Part shown: positions 50,207-57,694 of the stretch, piece by piece
Numbering within the stretch: position 1 is the first letter of the stretch
Layout: every line of letters starts with the position of its first letter
Assembly (NCBI GenBank): GCA_023425025.1
Contig: JAFADG010000017.1
Span: forward strand, 1 to 57,694
From: Bacillota bacterium
Lineage (GTDB): Bacteria; Bacillota; Clostridia; Christensenellales; Aristaeellaceae
Length of the DNA stretch: 57,694 bases
Direction: 5' to 3'
The notes under the pieces: model-generated
Seen by the model: the letters and a program-made list of their open reading frames with translations, nothing else
Databases searched by the model: none
What the model was told of the DNA's origin: nothing
Position numbers and translations under genes: made by a program

Positions 50207-51178
50207 ATGATGGGCCTGTTTGATTTGCCGGTGGAACAGCTCTTTACCTATGCCGGGCGGAATCCGCGCCCCCAAGACTTCGACGCTTATTGGGACAAAG
50301 CCTTATTGGAAATGCATTCCCTTGACCCTTCCCCGATGCTTGAAAAGGCGGCGTTTGAGCACCCGCTGCTGGACGGCTTTCATTTGACGTTTACCGGCAC
50401 CGGCGGCGCAAGAATCTATGCCAAATACCTGCGGCCCAAAAAGATCGCGGGCAAGCTGCCGGCCATACTGTGCTTCCACGGCTATTCCGGCGCCAGCGAA
50501 AGCTGGACCTTCCTTTCCGCCTTTGCCGCGGCCGGCTTTTGTGTGGCGGCGTTGGACGTGCGCGGCCAGGGCGGCCGGAGCGAGGATGCGGGCGGCGTTG
50601 CGGGCAACACCCTGCAGGGGCAGATCATCCGCGGGCTTGACGATACGGACCCCCACAAGCTGTTGTTCCGGCACATCTTTTTGGATACCGCGCTGCTGGC
50701 AAAGGTGGTATCCGCTTTCCCGGAGGTGGATGAAACCCGCCTGGCGGCCAGGGGCGGCTCCCAGGGCGGCGGCCTGACGCTGGCCTGCGCGGCGCTGGCG
50801 GACATCAAGGCGGCCGCGCCGGTATATCCCTTTTTGTCCGATTATCAAAGGGTGTGGGAAATGGACCTGGCGGAGGATGCCTATGTGGAACTCAAGCAAT
50901 ATTTCCGCAGGTTTGACCCCACCCACAGCCGCCGGGAGGAGATTTTCGCCAAACTGGGCTATATCGATATCCAGCACCTGGCGAAAAGGATCCGGGGCAA
51001 GGTGCATATGTTCACCGGCCTGATGGACAAGATCTGCCCGCCTTCTACCCAGTTTGCCTGCTACAACAAAATTACTTCCCCCAAGGAAGTGACCTTTTAC
51101 CCGGACTTTGGCCACGAGGGGCTGCCGGACATGGATGATACGGTTTTGCAGTGGTTTATGAAGGAACTGGGAGATTAA
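50207..51178 (+). CDS. Acetyl-xylan esterase / cephalosporin-C deacetylase-like hydrolase
   Basis: About 323 residues; two adjacent ATGs (50207 and 50210) follow AAGGAGATGTA. AXE1-family alpha/beta hydrolase: LYAKYLRPKK-type start, LPAILCFHGYSGASESWTFLSAFAAAGFCVAALDVRGQGGRSED, nucleophile elbow ARGGSQGGGLTLACA (Ser near 185), acid Asp in FTGLMDKICPPSTQFACYN and His in YPDFGHEGLPD near 301. It removes acetyl groups from xylo-oligosaccharides or other esters in the cytoplasm; no signal peptide. Stands alone with its own terminator. Confidence 0.9.
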   Translation: MMGLFDLPVEQLFTYAGRNPRPQDFDAYWDKALLEMHSLDPSPMLEKAAFEHPLLDGFHLTFTGTGGARIYAKYLRPKKIAGKLPAILCFHGYSGASESWTFLSAFAAAGFCVAALDVRGQGGRSEDAGGVAGNTLQGQIIRGLDDTDPHKLLFRHIFLDTALLAKVVSAFPEVDETRLAARGGSQGGGLTLACAALADIKAAAPVYPFLSDYQRVWEMDLAEDAYVELKQYFRRFDPTHSRREEIFAKLGYIDIQHLAKRIRGKVHMFTGLMDKICPPSTQFACYNKITSPKEVTFYPDFGHEGLPDMDDTVLQWFMKELGD

Positions 51179-51181
51179 CAA

Positions 51182-51225
51182 GACACCCGGAATGGCGGCC
51201 ATGATGCCATTCCGGGTGTTTTTCT
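51182..51225. terminator. Bidirectional terminator between the esterase and DUF4364 genes
   Basis: ACACCCGGAATGGC ... GCCATTCCGGGTGT followed by TTTTTC: 14-bp perfect stem. Confidence 0.9.
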
Positions 51226-51982
51226 ATTCTGCTTTGGCAAGCGCGTCCAGCAAAAAGGCGCACATGCCTTCCGCCTTGCTTTCCCACCGGCCGGCGAAGA
51301 ACAGGGCCATGGATTCGGTGGGCAGGCTTACCGACAGTTTGATTTCAGGCTTGTTTGGAATGTTGTAATGAAGCTGCAGGAGACAGCCCTGGGCATCCTG
51401 CCGGCTTTCGATGGTTGCATTTGCGGGCAGATTGGCCGGGGGCTCCGCGTTCTGGGAAAAGTCATCTCCCAGCTCCTGCATCAAAAACCCGTAGAACAAA
51501 GGCGCGGCCTTTTCCCAGCGGCGGGAATACTGATCGGCCGCGTCGCGGGCAGACAGGGTAATGACCATATCCAAAAGCGGAGCGTCCTTTTCCATTAGCC
51601 GCAGCCGCAAAGCGTACGTGCCGTCTTCCTGCCGGTGAAAATCAGAGAGCATCTGCGCCTCCCGCTGGAACCTTTTTTTCCAGCCGGGCAGCGAAGCCTG
51701 CACCAGTGTGCGCAAGCTGTAAGGCAGGCGGTGCAGGAACAGATTGAGGGATTCCTTGCCCGCCGGGGTCAGCGTATGCAAAAGGCCCAGCGCGTGGGGC
51801 GTGGCGCATAGATGGCCGGTCTGCGTGAGATCCCCCAGGGTCAGCTGCAGGGTGATGTAATCCATCAGGTCATGCTCGGCCAGAAACTGCAGGATTTGCA
51901 GGCTGCTCAGCGGTCCGAACCGGTCGATGGCATAGAGGATCAGCAGCCTGTTTTCAAGGTCGGGGGTTTTACGGTTGATCAT
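51224..51982 (-). CDS. DUF4364-like protein
   Basis: 252 residues, longer than the usual ~180. The N-terminal half looks like a winged helix (LLILYAIDRFGPLSSLQILQFLAEHDLMDYITLQLTLGDLTQTGHLCATPHALGLLHTLTPAGKE), which is the DUF4364 pattern. The C-terminal half (LRLMEKDAPLLDMVITLSARDAADQYSRRWEKAAP) is unassigned. Start at ATG with AAGGAGGGCGG ~11 bases upstream. Its leader is formed by MITE-like copy 3. Probably a regulator; targets unknown. Confidence 0.75.
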   Translation of the reverse strand: MINRKTPDLENRLLILYAIDRFGPLSSLQILQFLAEHDLMDYITLQLTLGDLTQTGHLCATPHALGLLHTLTPAGKESLNLFLHRLPYSLRTLVQASLPGWKKRFQREAQMLSDFHRQEDGTYALRLRLMEKDAPLLDMVITLSARDAADQYSRRWEKAAPLFYGFLMQELGDDFSQNAEPPANLPANATIESRQDAQGCLLQLHYNIPNKPEIKLSVSLPTESMALFFAGRWESKAEGMCAFLLDALAKAE

Positions 51983-52000
51983 GCCGGTACCGCCCTCCTT

Positions 52001-52160
52001 ATACTGATGTAAAACATTATCTCTTCCAAAGCAGCGAGGAGTTTTCGATGCAAGGCAAGGAGATGGAGCGAAACGTAGCAGCGCTACGTTGAGCGCAGAG
52101 CGACGCAGACTTGCGCGTAAAAAACCGCTGCGACGAAGAAAAAATGTTTGGAATCAGTAT
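52001..52160 (-). repeat. MITE-like 160-bp element, copy 3
   Basis: Reverse orientation. Ends are ATACTGAT (52001-52008) and ATCAGTAT (52153-52160), with the inner AACATT arm on both sides and the intact central palindrome CGTAGC-GCT-GCTACG. It lies 19 bases upstream of the DUF4364 ATG, so it makes up much of that gene's leader or promoter region. Confidence 0.8.
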
Positions 52161-52173
52161 CATAAAAGTACAG

Positions 52174-52205
52174 GAAAAAACCCCTCGAACCATAGGCCGA
52201 GGGGA
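52174..52205 (-). terminator. Terminator after the HPr-like gene
   Basis: Read on the minus strand: CCCCTCG..CGAGGGG followed by TTTTTTCC. It lies ~47 bases beyond the HPr-like stop. Confidence 0.75.
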
Positions 52206-52251
52206 CAATTTCGTTATGCAATGCCTGCTTCAGCAGGCTGCCCAAACCCTA

Positions 52252-52479
52252 TCAGGCAACGAAGGGCTTGATGTCGGCCAGGAGATCATCGCAGTCATCG
52301 GCGTAGATTTCCAGCGCGATGGGCTTGCTCAGGTCCAGGCTGAAGATACCCAGAATGGATTTGGCATCCACCACGTGGCGGCCTGCGCGCAGGTCCATGT
52401 CATAGGGATAGCGGTTGACGACATTGACAAACGCCTTTACGTTTTCAGCCAGGCTGAGACGGATGTTGACGGACTTCAT
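52252..52479 (-). CDS. HPr-like protein lacking the PTS histidine
   Basis: 75 residues (MKSVNIRLSLAENVKAFVNVVNRYPYDMDL...). The GIHARPA region of HPr is replaced by LAENVKAFVNVVN, so the phosphorylated His is missing. The Ser46 region is kept as VDAKSILGIFSLDLSK. Its C-terminus (ALEIYADDCDDLLADIKPFVA) is acidic. It cannot serve as a PTS phosphocarrier and might be a Ser-phosphorylated regulator, like Crh. It starts behind AAGGGGGTGCTTCATTT and has its own promoter. Found apart from any PTS gene. Confidence 0.75.
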   Translation of the reverse strand: MKSVNIRLSLAENVKAFVNVVNRYPYDMDLRAGRHVVDAKSILGIFSLDLSKPIALEIYADDCDDLLADIKPFVA

Positions 52480-52512
52480 AAATGAAGCACCCCCTTTATT
52501 TGGTACGCATAC

Positions 52513-52541
52513 ATAATACACCATTTTTATGGGAATTGCAA
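52513..52541 (-). promoter_or_regulatory. Promoter of the HPr-like gene
   Basis: On the minus strand TTGCAA (52536-52541) and TATTAT (52513-52518), 17-base spacing, about 34 bases before the ATG. Confidence 0.65.
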
Positions 52542-52616
52542 GATGCCTTTCACTATTTGTTAAAAAAACAGTGGGGCAAATCAGTTTGTTTGGACGAAAG
52601 GGAAATACCTTTTTTG

Positions 52617-52651
52617 GATGCGGGGAGAAGGAAGAAACTTCTCCCCGCATC
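52617..52651. terminator. Hairpin directly after the ABC-F gene
   Basis: GATGCGGGGAGAAG / CTTCTCCCCGCATC, 14-bp perfect stem around GAAGAAA, three bases past the ABC-F stop. On the minus strand the stem is followed by CCAAAAAAGG, so it lacks a normal T-tract. Function as terminator is probable but not certain. Confidence 0.55.
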
Positions 52652-52653
52652 AC

Positions 52654-54276
52654 TCATGCACTTGTCAGCTGCCGGTACGCTTTCAGGCAATCGGCGTACT
52701 CTTCTTCCAGGCGCTCCTTTTCCTTGGGGGTTGCCCGGCCGATGCTGTCAGACAATTGGGACATGCGCATCTGCAGCCGGCTTTTTTCAAAAGCCAGGTC
52801 CCTGGCAGGGGTCTTGCTGGCCTGATAGGCTTCCATGGTCCCTTCAAAGGCAGTCAGGCCGCCTTTTTCCAGGAACAGCAGCCGGGTGGCCACGGCGCAG
52901 ACAAAGGCCTGGTCGTGGGATACGAACAGCACCGTGCCTTCATATTCCTTCAGCATGGTCTCCAGCACCGACAGGGAAAGGATGTCCAGGTAGTTGGTGG
53001 GCTCATCCAGCAAAAGCACGTTGGCGGGCCCGGCGAACAATTGGGCAAAGGCCAGCTTGACCCGCTCCCCGCCTGAGAGCACGCCGGCCTTTTTGGTCAG
53101 ATCGTCCCGGGAGAACAAAAGACGGCTTAATATGGTGCGAACCACCGTTTCCTTTTGTATGCTGTGCAAAAGCGCGTTCTCCAGCACCGTTTTTTCAAGG
53201 TCCAGGGTTTCAAATTCCTGGCCGAAAATGCCCAGGGTGGCCTTGGGCGTTTTGCGTATACCCGGCGCTTCTTGTAGGATCAGGCGCAGCAGGGTCGATT
53301 TGCCGGCCCCGTTTAAGCCGGCCAACGCCGTTTTGCTGCCCAAGGGAAGCTCGAAGGATATATCGGTGAACAGGGGCTTTCCATATCCAAAGGATACATG
53401 CTCCGCCCGTATCACCGTGCGGCTTTGGGGCGGATCGGTGAGGCCAAAATCCAACTTGATGGACATTTCATCCCGGGGGCGGTCTACTGTTTCCAGCTTT
53501 TCCAGCCGGGTTTTCAGGGCGTTCTTTGCGTTGTGCAGCTTTTGCTGGGATTTGTTGTCCCGTTTGTGCAGCCTGGCTTCGCTGTTGCCCATGCGCTTGG
53601 GCGGGCCTTTCATTTTGGCCGCCTTGTGGGATACGCTGTCCAGCGCTTCCGCAAGATGTGTCCTTTCGTCGATGTAGCGCTCGTATTCCCTTGCGTGCTG
53701 GGCCTTTTCAACCTCCTGTATGCGCAAGAAATCATCATAGCTGCCCGGATAATCGGTGATGGTTTCGCCGTTTAAAAACCAGATGCGGTTGCACAGGCTG
53801 TTGAGCAGCTCCCGGTCGTGGCTGACCAGTACAAAGGTGCCGCACTGCGAAAGCTTCCGCTTGAGCAGCGCCTGGCCCTCGCTGTCCAGGTTGGCGGTGG
53901 GCTCGTCGCAAAAAAGCAGCTTCACCCGGCTGATATCCGTTTGGGAAAGGCGCATGCGTGTCTGCTCGCCGCCGCTGCGGCTGTCCCTTTGAGCGGCGTC
54001 CTGCACACGGAATTCCTTGAGCAGCTGGGCTTCCCCCGGCGCATCCGGCGCGCCGAACTGGCGGATAAAATGGGTGGGCACATCCCGCTTGATGGTTCCA
54101 TTATCGGGGGGCGCATCCCCGTTCAGCATGGCCAGGAGGGTGGATTTGCCCGCTCCGTTCTGGCCGATGAGGCCGATGCGGTCCCCCTCAAAAATCTGCA
54201 ACAGCGGGATTTGAAACAACTGCCTCAACCCGATATGCTTTTCCAATTGCGTGCCTGTGAGATAACAAATGGGCAT
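52654..54276 (-). CDS. ABC-F family ATPase (Vga/Msr-like)
   Basis: 540 residues from ATG 54276 (MPICYLTGTQLEKHIGLRQLFQIPLLQI), after GGGAGGTTTTTTG. Two ABC domains with no membrane part: domain 1 GQNGAGKST, SGGEQTRMRLSQ and LLFCDEPTANLD; domain 2 GLNGAGKST, LSGGERVKLAFAQ and LLLDEPTNYLD, with a long charged inter-domain linker rich in Lys/Arg (YERYIDERTHLAEALDSV...KRDNKSQQKLHNAKNALKTRLEKLE). This is the ABC-F pattern of ribosome-associated factors; some protect ribosomes from antibiotics, others aid translation. Substrate class cannot be assigned from sequence alone. Confidence 0.9.
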   Translation of the reverse strand: MPICYLTGTQLEKHIGLRQLFQIPLLQIFEGDRIGLIGQNGAGKSTLLAMLNGDAPPDNGTIKRDVPTHFIRQFGAPDAPGEAQLLKEFRVQDAAQRDSRSGGEQTRMRLSQTDISRVKLLFCDEPTANLDSEGQALLKRKLSQCGTFVLVSHDRELLNSLCNRIWFLNGETITDYPGSYDDFLRIQEVEKAQHAREYERYIDERTHLAEALDSVSHKAAKMKGPPKRMGNSEARLHKRDNKSQQKLHNAKNALKTRLEKLETVDRPRDEMSIKLDFGLTDPPQSRTVIRAEHVSFGYGKPLFTDISFELPLGSKTALAGLNGAGKSTLLRLILQEAPGIRKTPKATLGIFGQEFETLDLEKTVLENALLHSIQKETVVRTILSRLLFSRDDLTKKAGVLSGGERVKLAFAQLFAGPANVLLLDEPTNYLDILSLSVLETMLKEYEGTVLFVSHDQAFVCAVATRLLFLEKGGLTAFEGTMEAYQASKTPARDLAFEKSRLQMRMSQLSDSIGRATPKEKERLEEEYADCLKAYRQLTSA

Positions 54277-54486
54277 CAAAAAACCTCCCGAAATGATGCA
54301 TCGGAAGGCGCAAAAGCAAACGTACCCAAAACAAAAAGGGCATTGTCTTTTATGCGCGTATTTGACCGATGCAAAACAAGGCTCCGTAGGGAGCGGCATT
54401 GTGTTGACAGCGGCTTATTTGCGCATTATTGAAGACCTTACCCTTTCCACAGTTGTCAGCAATTATTGTAACGGAGGCGATGTTCT

Positions 54487-54515
54487 TTGTCAAGCATATC
54501 CGCTTGTGTTATAAT
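54487..54515 (+). promoter_or_regulatory. Promoter of recD2-comF
   Basis: TTGTCA (54487-54492) and TATAAT (54510-54515), 17-base spacing, 37 bases before the GTG start. Confidence 0.75.
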
Positions 54516-54552
54516 TGGCTGGACAAGAAGTGTTTGGAAGCGGGGCGGACCT

Positions 54553-56784
54553 GTGGAACAATTGGAGGCGACGGTATCCGACATCACCTACCGCAATGAG
54601 GAAAACGGTTATACGGTCATGCAGGTGCGCGCCGGCCGGGAAAAGGTGACGGTGGTGGGCGCGCTGCCGGAATTATCCTCCGGCGAGCAGATCGTTTTGG
54701 CCGGCGGCTGGGTCGATCATCCCCAATACGGGCGGCAGTGGAAGGCCAGCGGCTGCGAGATCGTAAAGCCCACCACGCTGCTGGGCATCGAGCGGTATTT
54801 GGGGTCGGGGCTCATCAAGGGCGTCGGGCCGGCCACGGCCAAGCTGCTGGTGGCCTATTTTGGCAAGGATACGCTGGATGTGATGAGCGAGCATCCCGAG
54901 CGCATGGCCGATGTGCCCAAGATCGGCCCCAAGCGGGCGGCGCAAATTGCTCAGAGCTTTCATGACCAGATGTACGCCCGCCAGGCCATGGTGTTTTTGC
55001 AAAGCTACGGCGTGAACGCCTCCCTGGCAGTGAAGATCAGCCGGCTCTACGGCGACCAGGTGCAGGCGGTGATACGGGAAAACCCCTACCGCCTGGTGGA
55101 GGATATTGAGGGAATCGGCTTTCTGACCGCCGACCGCATCGCTCTGTCGATGGGCATGGCGGCGGATTCGCCCCACCGTGTCAGGTGCGCGCTGAAATAT
55201 GTATTGCAGGACGCAGCCGCCACCGGCGGGCATGTCTACCTGCCCAGGGAGGATTTGACCGCCCGGACCATCAAGCTTTTGCGGGTGGAGGCGGATTTGG
55301 TTACCTCCGCCCTGGCGGAGCTGCTGCTAAAGCGCGATATGGTTACAGCCCCCGCGGAGGATGGGGGACAAGCCATCTACCTGCCCCTGTACTTTCAGGC
55401 GGAGCGGGAGGTCGCCCAGCGGATGCATGAACTGATGGCGGCGCTGCCCTACAGAAAGAGCGCCGGCGCCGAGGAGGCCATACGCAAATTTGAAAAGGAC
55501 CAAAAGGTGACCTTCAGCGACCTGCAGCGCAAGGCCGTCATTGCCGCGGCGGACGAGGGCGTCATGGTCATCACCGGCGGCCCCGGTACGGGCAAGACCA
55601 CCATCATCAACTGCATCATACGGTTATTGTCCAAGGAGGGTGAAATTCTGCTGTGCGCCCCTTCCGGCCGGGCGGCCAAGCGCATGACCGAGGCAACGGG
55701 GGTGGAAGCCAAGACGATCCACCGCATGCTGGAATACGGCGGCGACGAGGGCAGCTTTGCCAGAAGCCAGGATAACCCGCTGGAGGCCAACTGCGTGATC
55801 GTGGACGAGATGTCCATGGTGGATATTCTGCTCATGCGCAGCCTGCTCAGGGCTTTGACGCCGGGCACAAGGCTGATACTGGTAGGCGACGCGGACCAGC
55901 TGCCGCCCGTAGGGCCGGGGAACGTGCTGTCGGACATGCTGCAAAGCGAAGCCATACCGAGCGTTCGGCTGACGCAGATTTTCCGGCAGGATGAGAACAG
56001 CATGATCGTCATCAACGCCCACCGCATCAACAACGGCGAAATGCCTGTTGTAAACGGCCGGGCGACAGACTTTTTTCTGGAAAAGAAAGCCGCCTTGAAC
56101 GAGGCGGCCCAAAGCATCGTGGCGCTGTGCACCCAGCGGCTGCCGGCTTTTCTGGGCATGGAGGAGAAGGACCGGCTGGAAAACGCCATCAGGCAAATAC
56201 AGGTCCTGTCTCCTACTAAAAAGGGCGAGTGCGGCGTGTGGGCTTTAAACCGCCTGTTGCAGGAGACGCTGAACCCGCCGGCCATGGGCCGGCCCTCCCT
56301 GGTGTTTGGCGATGCTCTGTTTCGCGTGGGCGACAAGGTAATGCAGACGAAGAACGATTATCAGATTGAGTGGCGCAGAAAAAACGGCGTGCTGTGGGAA
56401 GATGGCCAGGGCATCTTCAACGGCGATGTGGGCTTCATCGAGTCCATCGACCCGGAGGACCGGACCCTGACCGTGCGCTTTGACGACGACCGGCTGGTGG
56501 AGTACGAGGAGCAGCAGCGGGAGGCGCTGGAATTGGCCTATTGCGTTTCGGTGCACAAAAGCCAGGGCAGCGAATTTCCCGTCGTGGTGCTGCCGGTGGT
56601 GGGCGGCCCGCCCATGCTGCTGACCCGCAACCTGCTCTATACCGCCATCACCAGAGCCAGGCGCCTGGTGGTGCTGGTAGGCCGGGAAGAAGTGATCCAG
56701 GCCATGGTGCGCAACAACCACATCGCCAAGCGGTATACCACCCTCAGCCGGCAGTTGAAGGAGTGGGCGGGATGGGCTTCCTGA
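54553..56784 (+). CDS. recD2: ATP-dependent RecD2-type DNA helicase
   Basis: 743 residues from GTG 54553 (M-EQLEATVSDITYRNEENGYTVMQVRAG), after GAAGCGGGGCGGACCT. N-terminal OB-like region, tandem helix-hairpin-helix segment (IERYLGSGLIKGVGPATAKLLVAYFG, PKIGPKRAAQIAQSF), then SF1B helicase core: GGPGTGKTTIINCIIRLL (motif I, residue ~341), VIVDEMSMVDILLM (II), LILVGDADQLPPVGPGNVL (III), and AYCVSVHKSQGSEFPVVVLPV (VI region). RecD2 is the standalone helicase of genomes lacking RecBC. Overlaps comF by 13 bases. Confidence 0.95.
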   Translation: MEQLEATVSDITYRNEENGYTVMQVRAGREKVTVVGALPELSSGEQIVLAGGWVDHPQYGRQWKASGCEIVKPTTLLGIERYLGSGLIKGVGPATAKLLVAYFGKDTLDVMSEHPERMADVPKIGPKRAAQIAQSFHDQMYARQAMVFLQSYGVNASLAVKISRLYGDQVQAVIRENPYRLVEDIEGIGFLTADRIALSMGMAADSPHRVRCALKYVLQDAAATGGHVYLPREDLTARTIKLLRVEADLVTSALAELLLKRDMVTAPAEDGGQAIYLPLYFQAEREVAQRMHELMAALPYRKSAGAEEAIRKFEKDQKVTFSDLQRKAVIAAADEGVMVITGGPGTGKTTIINCIIRLLSKEGEILLCAPSGRAAKRMTEATGVEAKTIHRMLEYGGDEGSFARSQDNPLEANCVIVDEMSMVDILLMRSLLRALTPGTRLILVGDADQLPPVGPGNVLSDMLQSEAIPSVRLTQIFRQDENSMIVINAHRINNGEMPVVNGRATDFFLEKKAALNEAAQSIVALCTQRLPAFLGMEEKDRLENAIRQIQVLSPTKKGECGVWALNRLLQETLNPPAMGRPSLVFGDALFRVGDKVMQTKNDYQIEWRRKNGVLWEDGQGIFNGDVGFIESIDPEDRTLTVRFDDDRLVEYEEQQREALELAYCVSVHKSQGSEFPVVVLPVVGGPPMLLTRNLLYTAITRARRLVVLVGREEVIQAMVRNNHIAKRYTTLSRQLKEWAGWAS

Positions 56785-57422
56785 TTCATTGGCTGTATCC
56801 TGAGTTTGCCCGCTGCTTTTGCTGCGGGCATCCCCGCCTGGATGAGGCGGGGGATCACCTGTGCCCAAAATGCCGGGACGCGCTTTTGAAGCTTCGGCTT
56901 TTGGGCACGTCTTTTTACGTGCAGACCATCGAAAAGGTGTACGCCCCGTACCGGTATGAAAACGAGGCGCGGGAGCTTGTCCACTGCCTGAAATACACCT
57001 GCGTCCGTGACGCGGCCAGGGTGCTGGGCGGTGAAATGGCAGCTTGCCTTGGAAGCGATTCCTTTGACGGGCTTGTGCCGGTGCCGCTGCACAAGGCGCG
57101 GCAAAGGGAGCGGGGCTTTAACCAGGCCGGGCTGCTTTCCCAGGAGGTGGCACTCCATACCGGCATACCGGTGATGGATATCTTGACGCGTATCCGGGAA
57201 ACGGGACAGCAGGCCCGCATGGGCAAAGAAAAGCGCCAGTCCAATCTGGAAGGCGCGTTTTCCGTAGACGGAAAAGTGAAGGGCTTACGGATTTTGGTGG
57301 TCGACGATGTTTGCACCACCGGCGCTACCGCCAAAGCCTGCGCCAGGGCACTGACGCAGAGCGGGGCCAGGGAAGTCGGCCTGTTGGTGGCGGCGGTGAC
57401 GCTGAAAACGGGGCGGGGATGA
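56772..57422 (+). CDS. comF: ComF family phosphoribosyltransferase-like protein
   Basis: 216 residues from ATG 56772, inside the end of recD2, after AAGGAGTGGGCGG. N-terminal zinc ribbon (FARCFCCGHPRLDEAGDHLCPKCRDAL), ComF-specific APYRYENEARELVHCLKYTCVRDAARVLG and VPVPLHKARQRERGFNQAGLLSQ, then the PRTase P-loop ILVVDDVCTTGATAKACARAL. Involved in DNA uptake/competence in Bacillus; also found in non-competent Clostridia. Translation is coupled to recD2. Confidence 0.93.
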   Translation: MGFLIHWLYPEFARCFCCGHPRLDEAGDHLCPKCRDALLKLRLLGTSFYVQTIEKVYAPYRYENEARELVHCLKYTCVRDAARVLGGEMAACLGSDSFDGLVPVPLHKARQRERGFNQAGLLSQEVALHTGIPVMDILTRIRETGQQARMGKEKRQSNLEGAFSVDGKVKGLRILVVDDVCTTGATAKACARALTQSGAREVGLLVAAVTLKTGRG

Positions 57423-57694
57423 AGGAGAAGCTATCTTTGCTGTCCTTTTTACTGTTTTCTCCTTATGGCCTGCTTCAACATGTATAATCTGGCTGCATAT
57501 GAGGTGGTAAATGCAGGTCTTTTTCGCTACGACCTCATCAGTCACCTTTGGTGACAGCTTCCCCTGAAAGGGGAAGCCCAGCCCGTTGACAAAGTATCAG
57601 CGGGCAATTTTTTATTAAGAACCAAAAGGAAAGAGGAGAGCGAATGTCGAAATAAACACCAGGTGATGAAAGATGCTACTGAATCGAGCGAAGC
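57423..57694. other. Right-end intergenic region with repeat B copy
   Basis: 57531-57577 is a reverse-oriented copy of the repeat B core (CCTCATCAGTCACC...GGTGACAGCTTCCCC..GGGGAAG). No gene is seen from 57423 to the end, although one may start beyond the window. Confidence 0.6.

Overview
The window looks like a chromosomal segment of a fairly GC-rich member of the Clostridia (Firmicutes). The basis is the strong AAGGAGG ribosome binding sites, frequent TTG/GTG starts, a T-box leader on pheST, the murB-rapZ-whiA-crh cluster, an LL-diaminopimelate aminotransferase (dapL), DegV and DUF4364 proteins, and dispersed REP-like repeats of the sort common in gut Clostridia. I would guess an Oscillospirales/Christensenellales relative, but the sequence alone does not fix that. 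No rRNA, tRNA, CRISPR array, intact transposase or phage module was seen.

Layout. 0-6.6 kb: a minus-strand sugar uptake operon (RbsA-, RbsC- and RbsB-like ABC components, then a polyol dehydrogenase), divergent from a ROK repressor. 6.6-16 kb: an AraC regulator, a YmaF-like His-rich protein, a small unknown protein, a YbhN/AglD-type membrane protein, a DUF1538 duplicated membrane protein followed by a tandem PII-like protein, a P1B-type Zn/Cd ATPase behind a long palindromic operator, an XRE/membrane-protein pair, and a YciI protein. 16-17.5 kb: a CHAP-domain secreted protein and an unknown ORF. 17.7-21.1 kb: minus-strand murB-rapZ-whiA-crh cluster (cell wall, growth and carbon control). 21.2-25 kb: HAD phosphatase, an ABC ATPase with degenerate catalytic motifs, its permease, and nagA. 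25.1-30.1 kb: a VanW protein, divergent from T-box-controlled pheS-pheT.

30-33.1 kb: a small kinase-like P-loop gene, an AT-rich patch with an esterase and a GNAT acetyltransferase, and a frameshifted HD-domain gene, lying between REP-like repeats. 33.1-39.6 kb: a threonine aldolase-like enzyme, a phosphodiester glycosidase-like secreted protein, dapF-dapL (meso-DAP synthesis), peptidase E, and purA. 39.6-43.6 kb: a composite repeat, then a tightly packed run of amidohydrolase, hisH, hisF, PhnO-like acetyltransferase and an APH-family kinase. 43.7-49 kb: a large membrane-anchored beta-propeller protein, glpK, and a VOC protein. 49-57.7 kb: DegV, an acetyl-xylan esterase-like hydrolase, DUF4364, a second His-less HPr-like protein, an ABC-F ATPase, recD2-comF, and another copy of the composite repeat at the end.

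Most notable points: a roughly 160-bp MITE-like element present three times with matching terminal inverted repeats; two HPr paralogues that both lack the catalytic histidine but keep the regulatory serine; the degenerate ABC ATPase upstream of nagA; the DUF1538/tandem-PII pair; a hairpin array between rapZ and whiA; and a metal-ATPase operator with no ArsR-type regulator beside it. All functional names come from reading motifs and recalling family features; no database search was run.
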